A DNA stretch of 64,000 bases from Actinomadura sp. WMMA1423 (GTDB lineage: Bacteria; Actinomycetota; Actinomycetes; Streptosporangiales; Streptosporangiaceae). The notes beneath the pieces were generated by a model. That model was not told the DNA's origin and did no database searches. It saw only the letters and a list, made by a program, of their open reading frames with translations. The position numbers and the translations under genes were made by a program. The stretch spans positions 7,564,001 through 7,628,000 of the forward strand of contig NZ_CP041244.1 in assembly GCF_006547145.1 (NCBI RefSeq), in the 5' to 3' direction. Numbering within the stretch: position 1 is the stretch's first letter; each line of letters begins with the position of its first letter. Of the stretch, positions 37,864 to 45,817 are shown one piece after another.

Positions 37864-38076
37864 ATGAGGCGTGCGGTTCGTGATCGCGTTGCGTGGCGCA
37901 AGAGCTCCCGGAGCAACGGGTCGGGCAACTGCGTCGAGGTCGCGGGCCTACGGTCCGCCGTCGGGATCAGGGACAGCAAGGCGCCGGCCGGCCCCGTACT
38001 GGTCGTCCGCCCCGATCAGTGGACGGCGCTCGTCGAGGCACTGAAGGCGGCCGAGCACACCCGAGCCGAGGGCTGA
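37864..38076 (+). CDS. DUF397 domain-containing protein
   Basis: The 70-aa product is a typical DUF397 protein, with WRKSSRSNGSGNCVEVAGL followed by VGIRDSKAPAGPVLVV and a C-terminal helix. DUF397 genes usually lie directly downstream of an XRE/DUF5753 regulator and are thought to act with it, sometimes as antagonists, in actinomycete development or antibiotic control. Here no HTH partner precedes it; the upstream space is the degenerate repeat array. A perfect GGGAGG ribosome site seven bases before the ATG at 37864 supports the start. Confidence 0.88.
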   Translation: MRRAVRDRVAWRKSSRSNGSGNCVEVAGLRSAVGIRDSKAPAGPVLVVRPDQWTALVEALKAAEHTRAEG

Positions 38077-38182
38077 CGAGGCGGCCCCCTGGCCGGCGTA
38101 CTGCTCTGGATCGCAACGTGATCCACCGGACACGGCCGGGAAATCGATCGCTTCACCGAGGCCGGCGTGCGACGGTTGCCGC

Positions 38183-38767
38183 ATGCCTCAACCGATCTTG
38201 CGCACCGAGCGTCTGCTGCTGGTACCGCTGGCCGATCGGCATCTCGACCTGGAGGTCCACCTCGACTCCGACCTCGAGGTGCTGCGCTATCTCGACGCGA
38301 GGACGCCGAGCAGGGACGAGGTGGTCGCAACCCATCGGCGGCGGATGGACGCGGCGGGCAGGGTGGACGGGCTGGGCTTCTGGATGGCCCACCTCTCCGG
38401 AGGAGGAGAGGAAGGTGAGTTCGTCGGGCTCATGATGCTGCCGCCCGCGCACGGTCCCGATCAGCCGGACGATCCCACCATCTGCGATCTGGGGTACCGG
38501 CTCGTCCGCCGGTATTGGCGGCAGGGCCTGGCCAGTGAAGCGTCCCGCGCCCTCCTGCGGCACGCCTTCGACACGGTCGGGCAGAGCCGTGTGATCGCGC
38601 AGACCATGGCCGCCAACGCCGGATCCATAGCGGTGATGCGGGCCATCGGCATGCGGTACGTGCGCACGTACTACCCGCAGTTCGACGATCCGCTTCCGGA
38701 CACGCACCTCGGCGAGGTCGAGTACGAGATGACCCGCGCCATGTGGCAGGAGATGCGCCGAGACTGA
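38183..38767 (+). CDS. GNAT family N-acetyltransferase (RimJ/RimL-like)
   Basis: This is a predicted acetyl-CoA-dependent acetyltransferase of 194 aa. It begins with the usual ILRTERLLLVPL strand. The acetyl-CoA loop is in RRYWRQGLASEA near residue 112, followed by the MRAIGMRYV segment after TMAANAGSIAVM. The RimJ/L subgroup acetylates protein N-termini or small amines; the substrate is unknown. The start is ATG at 38183 with no strong ribosome site. It stands alone between the DUF397 gene and a convergent HTH gene. Confidence 0.88.
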   Translation: MPQPILRTERLLLVPLADRHLDLEVHLDSDLEVLRYLDARTPSRDEVVATHRRRMDAAGRVDGLGFWMAHLSGGGEEGEFVGLMMLPPAHGPDQPDDPTICDLGYRLVRRYWRQGLASEASRALLRHAFDTVGQSRVIAQTMAANAGSIAVMRAIGMRYVRTYYPQFDDPLPDTHLGEVEYEMTRAMWQEMRRD

Positions 38768-38845
38768 CCTCGGGACGACGGGATGGCATGGGGCCGCGGA
38801 CCGCCGCCCGCATCACCTGGATGCCGGTCAGCCCGCCTCCACGTC

Positions 38846-39187
38846 TTAAGTCGGCGCCCGTCGCAGGCCCGCGGTCAGGGATGCCCGGGGGCCCGTCTGG
38901 GGTCTCCTGAGCCACCGCTCGACGATCGGTTCCAGCGGGCGGGTGTTGATGTAGTGGAACTTGTACCGGCCCTCGCGGGTGGTCACGACGAGTCCGGCGG
39001 CCTCGAGGACGTCGAGGTGATGCGAGATCGCCTGCCGTGACGAGCCGAGGTCGTACTTGCTCGTCAGGCGGGAGCAGATCTCGAAGAGCGTCTGGCCGTT
39101 CCGGTCGGTCAGCTCGTCGAGGATCGTGCGCCGCGTGGGGTCGGCCAGGGCCTTGAATACGTCTCCCACATACCCGACGTTAGGCAA
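38846..39187 (-). CDS. ArsR-type helix-turn-helix repressor (non-metal subfamily)
   Basis: This 113-aa winged-helix protein has VFKALADPTRRTILDEL near the N-terminus and a recognition helix in SRQAISHHLDVLEAAGLV. The beta wing is VTTREGRYKFHYIN. It lacks the CxC metal site of ArsR/SmtB, so it resembles the AHSA1-associated or SdpR-like subgroup. It lies 62 bases downstream of the MFS exporter gene on the same strand, so it may be co-transcribed with it and could regulate it. The ATG is at 39187. Confidence 0.85.
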   Translation of the reverse strand: MPNVGYVGDVFKALADPTRRTILDELTDRNGQTLFEICSRLTSKYDLGSSRQAISHHLDVLEAAGLVVTTREGRYKFHYINTRPLEPIVERWLRRPQTGPRASLTAGLRRAPT

Positions 39188-39249
39188 GCCGCCGCTTGCT
39201 GGTCAAATCGGGTCAGGAGCAGGTATTACAGGCATTCCGCGGTGCCGCT

Positions 39250-40746
39250 TCACGGCCCCGCATCCTCTTCGATCCTCGGCCTTACCGGGCCGCGTGCTCT
39301 GCCCCTGGCCCGCTGGCTCGAGCCGTCCGGCGGGGCCGTTCGCAGAAGGAGTACGGGGAGCGCGGCGGTGACGAGGCAGATGAGGCCGGCCGTGAGGGTG
39401 GCCGCATGCAGACCGTCGAGTAGCGCGTGGCCTGGATCCGTCGAGGAGGCCTGCACATCGGTACGGACCGTCACGATGGCGGCCAGGCCGGCCGTGCCGA
39501 TGCCCCCGAGGAACTGTGGCAGTTGCGACAGGACGGCCACGGTGCCCTGTTCCTGCTCGCGGACTCCGGAAGTCATGGTGGTGAGGAACGAGACGACTGC
39601 CAAGACGTGACCGAAGCCCATGGCGCCGGACGTGACGAGCAGGAGCATGCGGCCGTCGTGCGCGGGCAGGAGGACCATCGCGCCGGTGGCGAGGCCCTGC
39701 ACGGCCAGGCCGAGGCTCATGGTGCGCACCCTGCCGAGCGCTGTGATGAGCCGGGCGGCCAGCACTCCCGCGACGAGGGCCGCGATGCCCTCTGCCAGGA
39801 AGCCGGCGCCGGTGGCCAGCGCCGAGTAGCCGAGGACGTCCTGCATGTAGAGGCCGAGGAGAACCGTTGTGCCGCCGCACATGCCGAGGGTGACGAATCC
39901 GACGAGGCCGCTGCATTTCACTGTCGGCCTGTTCAGCAGGTCCAGCGGGATCAGGGGAGTCGGATGCCGCCGCTCCGTCCGGAGGAACGCGGCGAGGGAG
40001 AGCGCGGCCACCAGGAGGGAGCCCAGCGTCGGCGGACTCTCCCACCCCGCGCCGGCACCCGTCGAGATGCCGTAGACCAGAGCGAAGAGGCCGATGCCCG
40101 CCAGTACCGCGCCGGGGACGTCCAGCCGGGCCGGCGTCCGGGGCCCGGTTCCGCGCGGCACAGTGGTCGTGCCGAGCAGCACCAGGGCGCTGATGGCGGC
40201 CAGGAGCAGCATGGTCCAGCGCCAGTTCAGGCCGCTGGTGATGACGCCGCCGCCCAGGGTGCCGACCACGAATCCCAGCGAGAGCACCGCGCCGTTGACG
40301 CCCAGCGCCTTCGTCCGGCGTGGCCCTTCGGGGAACGCGGCCGTCAGCAGCGCGATGGCGGTCGGGGTGATCATCGCGGCGGACGCGCCCTGGCCCGCGC
40401 GGGCGGCGATCAGCAGCGCGGGGCCGGTGGCCAGCGCCGCCGTCAGGGACCAGGCCCCGAACAGGGCGACCCCCACGCGGAACAGCCGCCGGCGGCCGAC
40501 CATGTCGGAGACGCGTCCGAACAGGGGGAGCAGGCTCGCCGTCGGCAGCAGGCAGGCGGTCGCGACCCACTGCAGCGAACTGGGGCTCGCGAAGCCCAGG
40601 TCGCGTCCTATCTCCGGCAGGGCCACGGTCACGACGGAATAGTCCAGTCCCGTCATGAAGGTGGCGCCGCAAAGGGTGATCAGGATCAGCCGGCCGCGGC
40701 GGCCGAGTGCGCTGGGGTCCGCGTGCCGGATCGGGTCGTCCGTCAT
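39250..40746 (-). CDS. MFS drug transporter, DHA2-type (14 TM)
   Basis: This proton-driven efflux transporter has 498 aa. It opens with the family motif MTGLDYSVVTVALPEIGRDLG. Other MFS signatures follow in FGRVSDMVGRRRLFR, the motif C-like AGQGASAAMITPTAIALL, and fourteen hydrophobic segments in total. The C-terminus is basic. ATG at 40746 has GGAGG five bases upstream, and no family sequence precedes it. It is divergent from the XRE regulator gene across 154 bases that contain two palindromes, which suggests control by that regulator. The exported compound is unknown. Confidence 0.9.
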   Translation of the reverse strand: MTDDPIRHADPSALGRRGRLILITLCGATFMTGLDYSVVTVALPEIGRDLGFASPSSLQWVATACLLPTASLLPLFGRVSDMVGRRRLFRVGVALFGAWSLTAALATGPALLIAARAGQGASAAMITPTAIALLTAAFPEGPRRTKALGVNGAVLSLGFVVGTLGGGVITSGLNWRWTMLLLAAISALVLLGTTTVPRGTGPRTPARLDVPGAVLAGIGLFALVYGISTGAGAGWESPPTLGSLLVAALSLAAFLRTERRHPTPLIPLDLLNRPTVKCSGLVGFVTLGMCGGTTVLLGLYMQDVLGYSALATGAGFLAEGIAALVAGVLAARLITALGRVRTMSLGLAVQGLATGAMVLLPAHDGRMLLLVTSGAMGFGHVLAVVSFLTTMTSGVREQEQGTVAVLSQLPQFLGGIGTAGLAAIVTVRTDVQASSTDPGHALLDGLHAATLTAGLICLVTAALPVLLLRTAPPDGSSQRARGRARGPVRPRIEEDAGP

Positions 40747-40796
40747 GTTCGCCTCCGCGTTGTGTCCGTGCCGGGGAGATGACGGTGTCCCGGCAC

Positions 40797-40874
40797 GGAC
40801 CACCCTGCGGTGGACCGCGAGGCTCACCCAGCCCCCCGCTGAGGACACCCCTGCGGTGCCTATACCTGTCAGGT
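40797..40874. promoter_or_regulatory. Palindromes between MFS exporter and XRE regulator
   Basis: ACCTG-t-CAGGT (40864-40874) overlaps a TATACC -10-like element before the regulator. CCACC-ctgc-GGTGG (40800-40813), extended by GGA/ACC with one mismatch, lies nearer the exporter. Either could be the regulator binding site. Confidence 0.45.
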
Positions 40875-40900
40875 GCAGGCAACGAAGGGTTGTGACGGGC

Positions 40901-41794
40901 ATGCTGGGTGCCATGGAGCGGCAGCGGTCCGAACTCGGCGAGTTCCTGCGCACGCGCCGCGCGCGGCTGCGGCCCGAAGACCTCGGCCTGCCCGACTACG
41001 GCGGGCGGCGGCGCGTGCCAGGGTTGCGCCGCGAGGAACTGGCGCAGCTCGCGGGGGTGAGCGCCGGGTATTACACGCGGCTGGAGCAGGGGCAGAGCTC
41101 CAATGCCTCGGAGGCCGTCCTCGACGCGATCGCCCGCGTGCTGCGGCTGGACGAGACGGAGCACGCCCACCTGCGGAGCCTCGCCCGGCTCAGGACGGGA
41201 ACGCCCCGGCGGCCGCGACCGGAGCGGCTGCGGCCCGCCGTCCGGGTCATGCTCGACGCGTTCGGCGACACCCCCGCAGTGGTCATGGGCTGCCGCTACG
41301 ACGTGCTCGCCTGGAACCGCGCCGCCCATGCGCTGCTGGCCGGGCACCTGCCGTTCGAGGCGCCCGAGCAGCCCGGTGGGCGCCCCAACATCGCCCGCCT
41401 CGTCTTCCTGGACCCGCACACGCGCGAGCTGTACGCCGACTGGCGGACCAAGGCCCGGGACACGGTCGCGGACGTGCGAATGGCCGCCGTCAGACGTCCC
41501 CACGACGCGGTCCTGACCGGCCTCATCGGTGAGCTCACCGTGCACAGTCCCGAGTTCGCGGCCCTGTGGGCGGCGCATCCGGTCCAGGACTGCGCCGTCC
41601 GGTTCACGCGCGAGTTCCGGCATCCGCTGGTCGGGGCCATGACGCTGAACAACGAGATCATGGAGCTCTCCAACGACGAGGGCCAGCGCATGGCCGTGTT
41701 CACCGCGTCCCCGGGCACCCCTTCGGCCGCGGCACTGCGCCTGCTCGCGGGACTCGCCGGAGAGGATGAGCCTGAGCTCACGCCAAGGCGTTGA
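40901..41794 (+). CDS. XRE-type regulator with MmyB-like ligand-binding domain
   Basis: The 297-aa product has an HTH (residues about 12-85: GLRREELAQLAGVSAGYYTR followed by LEQGQ) and a C-terminal MmyB-like domain (about 105-285: VVMGCRYDVLAWNRAAHAL, then DCAVRFTREFRHPLVGAMTL). MmyB-like PAS-related domains bind small hydrophobic ligands. ATG at 40901 is used; ATG at 40913 is in frame. Divergence from the DHA2 exporter suggests it controls that gene in response to the exported compound. The last 17 bases overlap the convergent SDR gene. Confidence 0.88.
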   Translation: MLGAMERQRSELGEFLRTRRARLRPEDLGLPDYGGRRRVPGLRREELAQLAGVSAGYYTRLEQGQSSNASEAVLDAIARVLRLDETEHAHLRSLARLRTGTPRRPRPERLRPAVRVMLDAFGDTPAVVMGCRYDVLAWNRAAHALLAGHLPFEAPEQPGGRPNIARLVFLDPHTRELYADWRTKARDTVADVRMAAVRRPHDAVLTGLIGELTVHSPEFAALWAAHPVQDCAVRFTREFRHPLVGAMTLNNEIMELSNDEGQRMAVFTASPGTPSAAALRLLAGLAGEDEPELTPRR

Positions 41795-42485
41795 AGACCG
41801 CTTCGGGACGGTCGCGCCCGGTGTAGAGGGCCCAGGCGGTGTCGGCGATGGTGTCGGGGTCGAGGGTGCCTACGGTGAGGCCACCCGTGCCGTCCTGCTG
41901 GGACGTCAGCATCCGGTGGATGTCGCCCCGCTCGACGAGGCCGCCGATCGTCAGCGTGCCGGCGTAGATCCCCTTGTCGGCCAGGGCCGCGTTGAGCGTC
42001 AGCGCGTAGTTGCGCAGGGCGGCCGACGAGATCGCGAGACTGCCGAGGACGGGCATCGGGACGACCGAGCTGAGACCGCCCGCGAACAGCAGCCCGCCGC
42101 CGCCGCGCTCCAGCATGCCGGGAAGGACGGCGCCCACCACCTCGATCGCGGAGTACACCCAGCCCATGGCGTCCTGCGCGGCTGGCACGTCGGTGGCGGT
42201 GATGGGCGCGGGCCGGGAGTCGAGGTCCGCGGCTCCAGGGCCGTAGTAGACGACGTCGATGCCGCCGATCGCGTCCAGCGCGGCGAGCAGCGCGTCGCGG
42301 TCGCGGACGTCCACCGCGTGCGCGGTCGCCTCGACCCCCGCGGCCTCCAGCGCCGCGACGTAGCCGGGGTGGCGCGTCCGGTTCCTGGAGATGAGCACGA
42401 TCTTGTGGCCTTCGCGGCCGAAGCGGTGCGCGACGGACATGCCGAGCCCCGGCCCGGCCCCGACGACGACGGTGGTGGGGGACAT
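41778..42485 (-). CDS. SDR family NAD(P)-dependent oxidoreductase
   Basis: This Rossmann-fold enzyme has 235 aa, with VVVGAGPGLGMSVAHRFG at the N-terminus as the nucleotide-binding motif. A short-chain dehydrogenase fold follows. The usual YxxxK catalytic pair is not obvious: the expected region reads LAISSAALRNYALTLNAALA, so it may be an atypical SDR, perhaps a reductase with altered catalysis. ATG at 42485 has GGAGG immediately upstream. It is divergent from a TetR regulator across 78 bases holding two matched operators, so the SDR is very likely its regulated partner. Confidence 0.85.
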   Translation of the reverse strand: MSPTTVVVGAGPGLGMSVAHRFGREGHKIVLISRNRTRHPGYVAALEAAGVEATAHAVDVRDRDALLAALDAIGGIDVVYYGPGAADLDSRPAPITATDVPAAQDAMGWVYSAIEVVGAVLPGMLERGGGGLLFAGGLSSVVPMPVLGSLAISSAALRNYALTLNAALADKGIYAGTLTIGGLVERGDIHRMLTSQQDGTGGLTVGTLDPDTIADTAWALYTGRDRPEAVFNALA

Positions 42486-42501
42486 GCGGACCTCCAATAA
42501 G

Positions 42502-42546
42502 TTGAGAGTGCCCTCAAGTTAGCATGAAACTTGAGGCCATCCTCAA
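42502..42546. promoter_or_regulatory. Two TTGAG-N6-CTCAA operators between SDR and TetR genes
   Basis: TTGAG-agtgcc-CTCAA (42502-42517) and TTGAG-gccatc-CTCAA (42531-42546) have centres 29 bases apart and are also nested in a larger palindrome (AAGTTGAG ... CTCAACTT, CCTCAAGTT ... AACTTGAGG). The second site overlaps a candidate TetR promoter (TACGAT at 42552-42557). Confidence 0.75.
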
Positions 42547-42563
42547 CTTCGTACGATGGTGGC

Positions 42564-43193
42564 ATGGCCGGGAAGAACAGGCCGCCTCGGGCGGACGCCG
42601 CGCGCAACCGCGACAGACTGGTGGCCGCCGGCGCGGCCGTGTTCGGCGCGCGCGGGCTCGACGCGCCGCTGGAGGAGGTGGCGCGGCGCGCGGGAGTGAG
42701 CATCGGCACGCTCTACAACCACTTCCCGGCGCGCGAGAACCTCGTCGACGCCATCTTCCCCGCCCGCCTGGCGGCCCTTGACGAGATCGTCGAGCGCTCC
42801 CTCGCCGACCCCGATCCCTGGAAGGGGTTCGTCGGCTTCATCGAGGGGCTGTTCGCCTTGCAGGCCGAGGACCGCGGGCTCAATGACGCGCTCGCCCGGC
42901 GCTTCCCGCACGCCCCCGAGCTGAATGCCGCCTGCCGGCGGGGGTTCGCGCAGCTGGGCACGATCACGGACCGCGCCAAGGAGTCCGGCGACCTGCGCGC
43001 CGACTTCGATCCGCAGGACGTCGTGCCGCTGATGTGGGCGATGTCGCAGGTCATCCGGGAGTCCGCGGACGTCGCACCCGACGCCTGGCGGCGCTGCCTC
43101 GGGTTCTTCCTCGACGGGCTGCGCGCCGACGCCGCGCGGCCGCTGCCCGTCCCGGCCCTGACCCAGGAGCAGGTCGCCCGTTTCATGGCCTGA
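42564..43193 (+). CDS. TetR/AcrR family transcriptional regulator
   Basis: This is a 209-aa TetR repressor. The N-terminal HTH (about residues 14-60) contains LEEVARRAGVSIGTLYNHFP. The C-terminal ligand and dimerisation domain is of the SBP/TetR_C type with ALARRFPHAPELNAACRRGF. The ATG at 42564 lies only seven bases after the TACGAT -10 candidate with no ribosome site, suggesting a leaderless mRNA. Two identical-consensus operators in the divergent promoter region indicate autorepression plus control of the SDR gene. Confidence 0.92.
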   Translation: MAGKNRPPRADAARNRDRLVAAGAAVFGARGLDAPLEEVARRAGVSIGTLYNHFPARENLVDAIFPARLAALDEIVERSLADPDPWKGFVGFIEGLFALQAEDRGLNDALARRFPHAPELNAACRRGFAQLGTITDRAKESGDLRADFDPQDVVPLMWAMSQVIRESADVAPDAWRRCLGFFLDGLRADAARPLPVPALTQEQVARFMA

Positions 43194-43214
43194 GGCAGAG
43201 GGCGTCGCCGGCGC

Positions 43215-43706
43215 TCAGGGCTCCAGTTCGGTCAGGCGGGCCCGCAGCGCGTCCAGTTCGTCCTCGCTGAAGACCTGGATGCCGGAGCGGCGCAGGAGCG
43301 CGGTCGTCACGCCCGAGCCGGGGACCGGCGTGCCGCTGAACGTGCCGTCGTAGACGCGGTGGCCGCCGCACGACGGGCTGCCCTCCTTGAGCAGCGCGAG
43401 CCGGGCACTGGAGCGCCGCGCGGCCTCCAGGGCCAGGCGGGCGCCGCGGAGGAACTCCCCGGTGACGTCGGCGCCGCCGCCGGTGAGGATGCGGGCGGTG
43501 CCGTCGAGGACGTCGCCGCCGTCGCCGCCGACGATCTCGGCGGGCGGGCGCGGCACGGGCAGACCGCCCGACACCTCCGGGCAGAAGGGGACAAGGCGGC
43601 CCTCGGCGCGCCAGCGTTCGAAGAGGCCGCCCGCCACAGGTTTGGCCGCGCCGTCGTAGCGGACGGGCCGCCCGGCGAGGCACGAACTGACCAGGATGCG
43701 CTCCAC
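43215..43706 (-). CDS. DUF523 domain-containing protein
   Basis: The 163-aa product matches DUF523, with the N-terminal VSSCLAGRPVRYDG and the Cys-containing LLKEGSPSCGG near residue 112. FCPEVSGGLPVPRPPAEIVG between them is also family-typical. Conserved cysteines suggest metal or sulfur chemistry, but the function is not established. GTG at 43706 gives the canonical start. It is convergent to the TetR gene with 21 bases between stops, and its upstream 38 bases abut the next SDR gene. Confidence 0.85.
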   Translation of the reverse strand: MERILVSSCLAGRPVRYDGAAKPVAGGLFERWRAEGRLVPFCPEVSGGLPVPRPPAEIVGGDGGDVLDGTARILTGGGADVTGEFLRGARLALEAARRSSARLALLKEGSPSCGGHRVYDGTFSGTPVPGSGVTTALLRRSGIQVFSEDELDALRARLTELEP

Positions 43707-43744
43707 GCCGCCCAGCCTATGCGCGCCGCGCCGGGGGACCCGTC

Positions 43745-44563
43745 CTACTTGGAGGCGCGGATGCGGTTGACGGCGATCTGGGCGACGCGGACGGCGCCTC
43801 CCGGGCTGAGGCGGACGCCGCGCCAGGCGAGGCGGCCGTGCGTGGGGGCGACGATGAGGGCCTGGTTCTTGGCGACGCCGCGCATGATGTCGCGGGCGAG
43901 CTTCTCGGCCGTGTAGAGGCGCGGGGACGCCTTGGCGATGTCGCCGGTGGCGTCGCCGCTCAGCGGGGTCTCCGGCAGGTCCGGGTTGACGTTGTGCAGC
44001 AGCGGGGTGTCCACGAAGCTCGGGCAGACCACGCTGACCTTGACCCCGCGCCCGGCGGCCTCGGCGCGCAGGCCGAGGGAGAGGCCGACGACGGCGTGCT
44101 TGGTCGCGGTGTAGGGGATGCCGATCGGCATCGGGACGAGCCCGGCGAGCGAGGCGGTGTTGACGATGTGGCCGCCGCCCTGCTCCAGCATGATCGGGTA
44201 GGCGGCGTGGACCCCGTGCACGACGCCCTTGAGGTTGATGTCGATGGCGCGGTTCCAGTGGTCGAGGGTGAGCTCCTCGGCCAGCCCGCCGACCGCGATG
44301 CCCGCGTTGTTGAACACCAGGTCGAGCCGTCCGTGGTCGGCCTTGACGCCCTGGTAGAGGTCGGCGACGGCGTCGGCGTCGGTGACGTCGAGGGCCGCGG
44401 AGAGCGCCTTGCCCTTGCCGAGGGTGTTCAGCTTGTCGGCGACCTGTGCGGCGCCCTCGGCGTTGATGTCGGTGACCACGACGGTGTCGCCGCGCGCCAC
44501 CAGGGACGTGGCGATCGCACGGCCGATGCCGGACGCTCCTCCGGTCACGATCGCGATGCTCAT
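43745..44563 (-). CDS. SDR family oxidoreductase
   Basis: This classical short-chain dehydrogenase has 272 aa. Cofactor motif TGGASGIGRAIA is at residues 7-18, NNAGIAVGG near 87, and the catalytic Ser and YTATKHA near 150-160. It probably acts on a hydroxy or keto lipid-like substrate with NAD(P). ATG at 44563 has GGAG seven bases upstream. The 194-base gap before the diiron oxygenase gene holds an AT-rich promoter-like island with two TTAATT copies. The two genes are on one strand and may share a substrate pathway, which is inference. Confidence 0.9.
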   Translation of the reverse strand: MSIAIVTGGASGIGRAIATSLVARGDTVVVTDINAEGAAQVADKLNTLGKGKALSAALDVTDADAVADLYQGVKADHGRLDLVFNNAGIAVGGLAEELTLDHWNRAIDINLKGVVHGVHAAYPIMLEQGGGHIVNTASLAGLVPMPIGIPYTATKHAVVGLSLGLRAEAAGRGVKVSVVCPSFVDTPLLHNVNPDLPETPLSGDATGDIAKASPRLYTAEKLARDIMRGVAKNQALIVAPTHGRLAWRGVRLSPGGAVRVAQIAVNRIRASK

Positions 44564-44757
44564 TGCGCGCTCCGCTCGATGAACGGCGGACCCGGGCCCG
44601 GGAGAGCCCGGATCCCTCCGGTTAATTGGATTTCGTGTTTAATTGCGAGGATTCTAGGCGGTGGCGCGGGGCACCGGTACTCAGCCGGGCGACAAACTCG
44701 AGGCCGCGGACTCGTCCCGGAGCCCGATCCGGAGGCCGCCCGGACCGCCGGCGGCGC
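44564..44757 (-). promoter_or_regulatory. AT-rich promoter-like island before the SDR gene
   Basis: TTAATT occurs at 44621-44626 and again near 44638, about 17 bases apart, in otherwise GC-rich sequence some 60-75 bases upstream of the SDR start. No single -35/-10 pair is certain. The rest of the gap shows only short GC palindromes. Confidence 0.35.
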
Positions 44758-45759
44758 TCAGGCGGCCCTGGCCGGCGCGACGGCGCGGCGCTGCTTGGGC
44801 TCGTCCCAGATGCCGAAGGCCTTCCAGACCCGCTTGTTCACCGGGGTGATCACGCCGAGCTCGGCCATCAGGTCGCGGATCTTGCCGACCGAGTTGGACA
44901 TCTCCGCCTGCGCGGCCTCGTTCTTGTAGGCCGCGCGGACGACGTCCTTCGGGATGCCGAAGTGCCGCACCATCGGACCGGGCGGGGACAGCATGATCCG
45001 CGCCATCACGCCGAGGACGACGGGCGTCGCCAGGCCGAGGATCCGGCGGCGCGCCTTGGGCATGTTCGGGACCCGGTGCTTCAGGTAGTGCCGGGCGAAC
45101 GAGATGTGCCGGGCCTCCTCCGCGATGTGGATCTTCATGATGGTCTCCTCCAGGGGGTGCTTGATGTGCCCGCCCTTGAGGGATTTGCGCTGGACGTAGT
45201 CGATCGGGTCCTCGCCGCCGAGCACGAAGACGAAGAACATCTCGGTGCTGACCAGCGGGATCCACGGGGCCGCCTGCGCGATGAGGCTGAGCGAGCGCGG
45301 CATGCCGCGGATCGGCATCTTCGTCCGGTTGACGAACTCCTGGAACATCATCCCGTGGTGACATTCCTCGGTCGTCTCGTGGTAGACGTACCGGAACTCC
45401 GGCCGGCCGTTCGGCAGCCGGTAGGCGTAGTTGAGCAGCCCGCGCTTGAGCAGGTTCTCGAACTGGAGCCCGATCTTCATCGCGGTCGCGACCCGCCACA
45501 GGCCGATCTGCGACTTGATCTCCGGCGGCTGCGACTGGTACCAGGCCGTCTCCCCGAGCCGGTCGAACGGCGGCAGCACCCAGCGCGGGTCGTTCTCGTC
45601 GACGAGGAACTCGGGGTCGTCCCAGGGGATGTCGGCGTAGGCCTCCCAGTGCTTGTCGACCGAGGCCTTGTTCAGGCGGTCGATGACGCCGAGGTACGAC
45701 TTCTTGTCCTGGACCTGCTCGCGGACCTCGTCGGCGAGTTCGGTGGGGGCTTTCGGCAT
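44758..45759 (-). CDS. AurF-type diiron oxygenase (p-aminobenzoate N-oxygenase family)
   Basis: This is a ferritin-like diiron protein of 333 aa. Metal-binding residues are suggested by YHETTEECHHGMMF near residue 125 and HIAEEARHISFARHYL near 213, the usual E-xx-H carriers of the AurF family. AurF itself oxidises an arylamine to a nitro group; related actinobacterial members act on lipids or unknown substrates. The ATG at 45759 lies 58 bases after the TetR stop, so tetR-oxygenase is probably one transcript. Function beyond the family is inference. Confidence 0.87.
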   Translation of the reverse strand: MPKAPTELADEVREQVQDKKSYLGVIDRLNKASVDKHWEAYADIPWDDPEFLVDENDPRWVLPPFDRLGETAWYQSQPPEIKSQIGLWRVATAMKIGLQFENLLKRGLLNYAYRLPNGRPEFRYVYHETTEECHHGMMFQEFVNRTKMPIRGMPRSLSLIAQAAPWIPLVSTEMFFVFVLGGEDPIDYVQRKSLKGGHIKHPLEETIMKIHIAEEARHISFARHYLKHRVPNMPKARRRILGLATPVVLGVMARIMLSPPGPMVRHFGIPKDVVRAAYKNEAAQAEMSNSVGKIRDLMAELGVITPVNKRVWKAFGIWDEPKQRRAVAPARAA

Positions 45760-45817
45760 TGGGGACGCTCCCTCGGGGCGGTGCGGCCGGCCGGGGCCGG
45801 TGTGGGACGGGTCGGGG

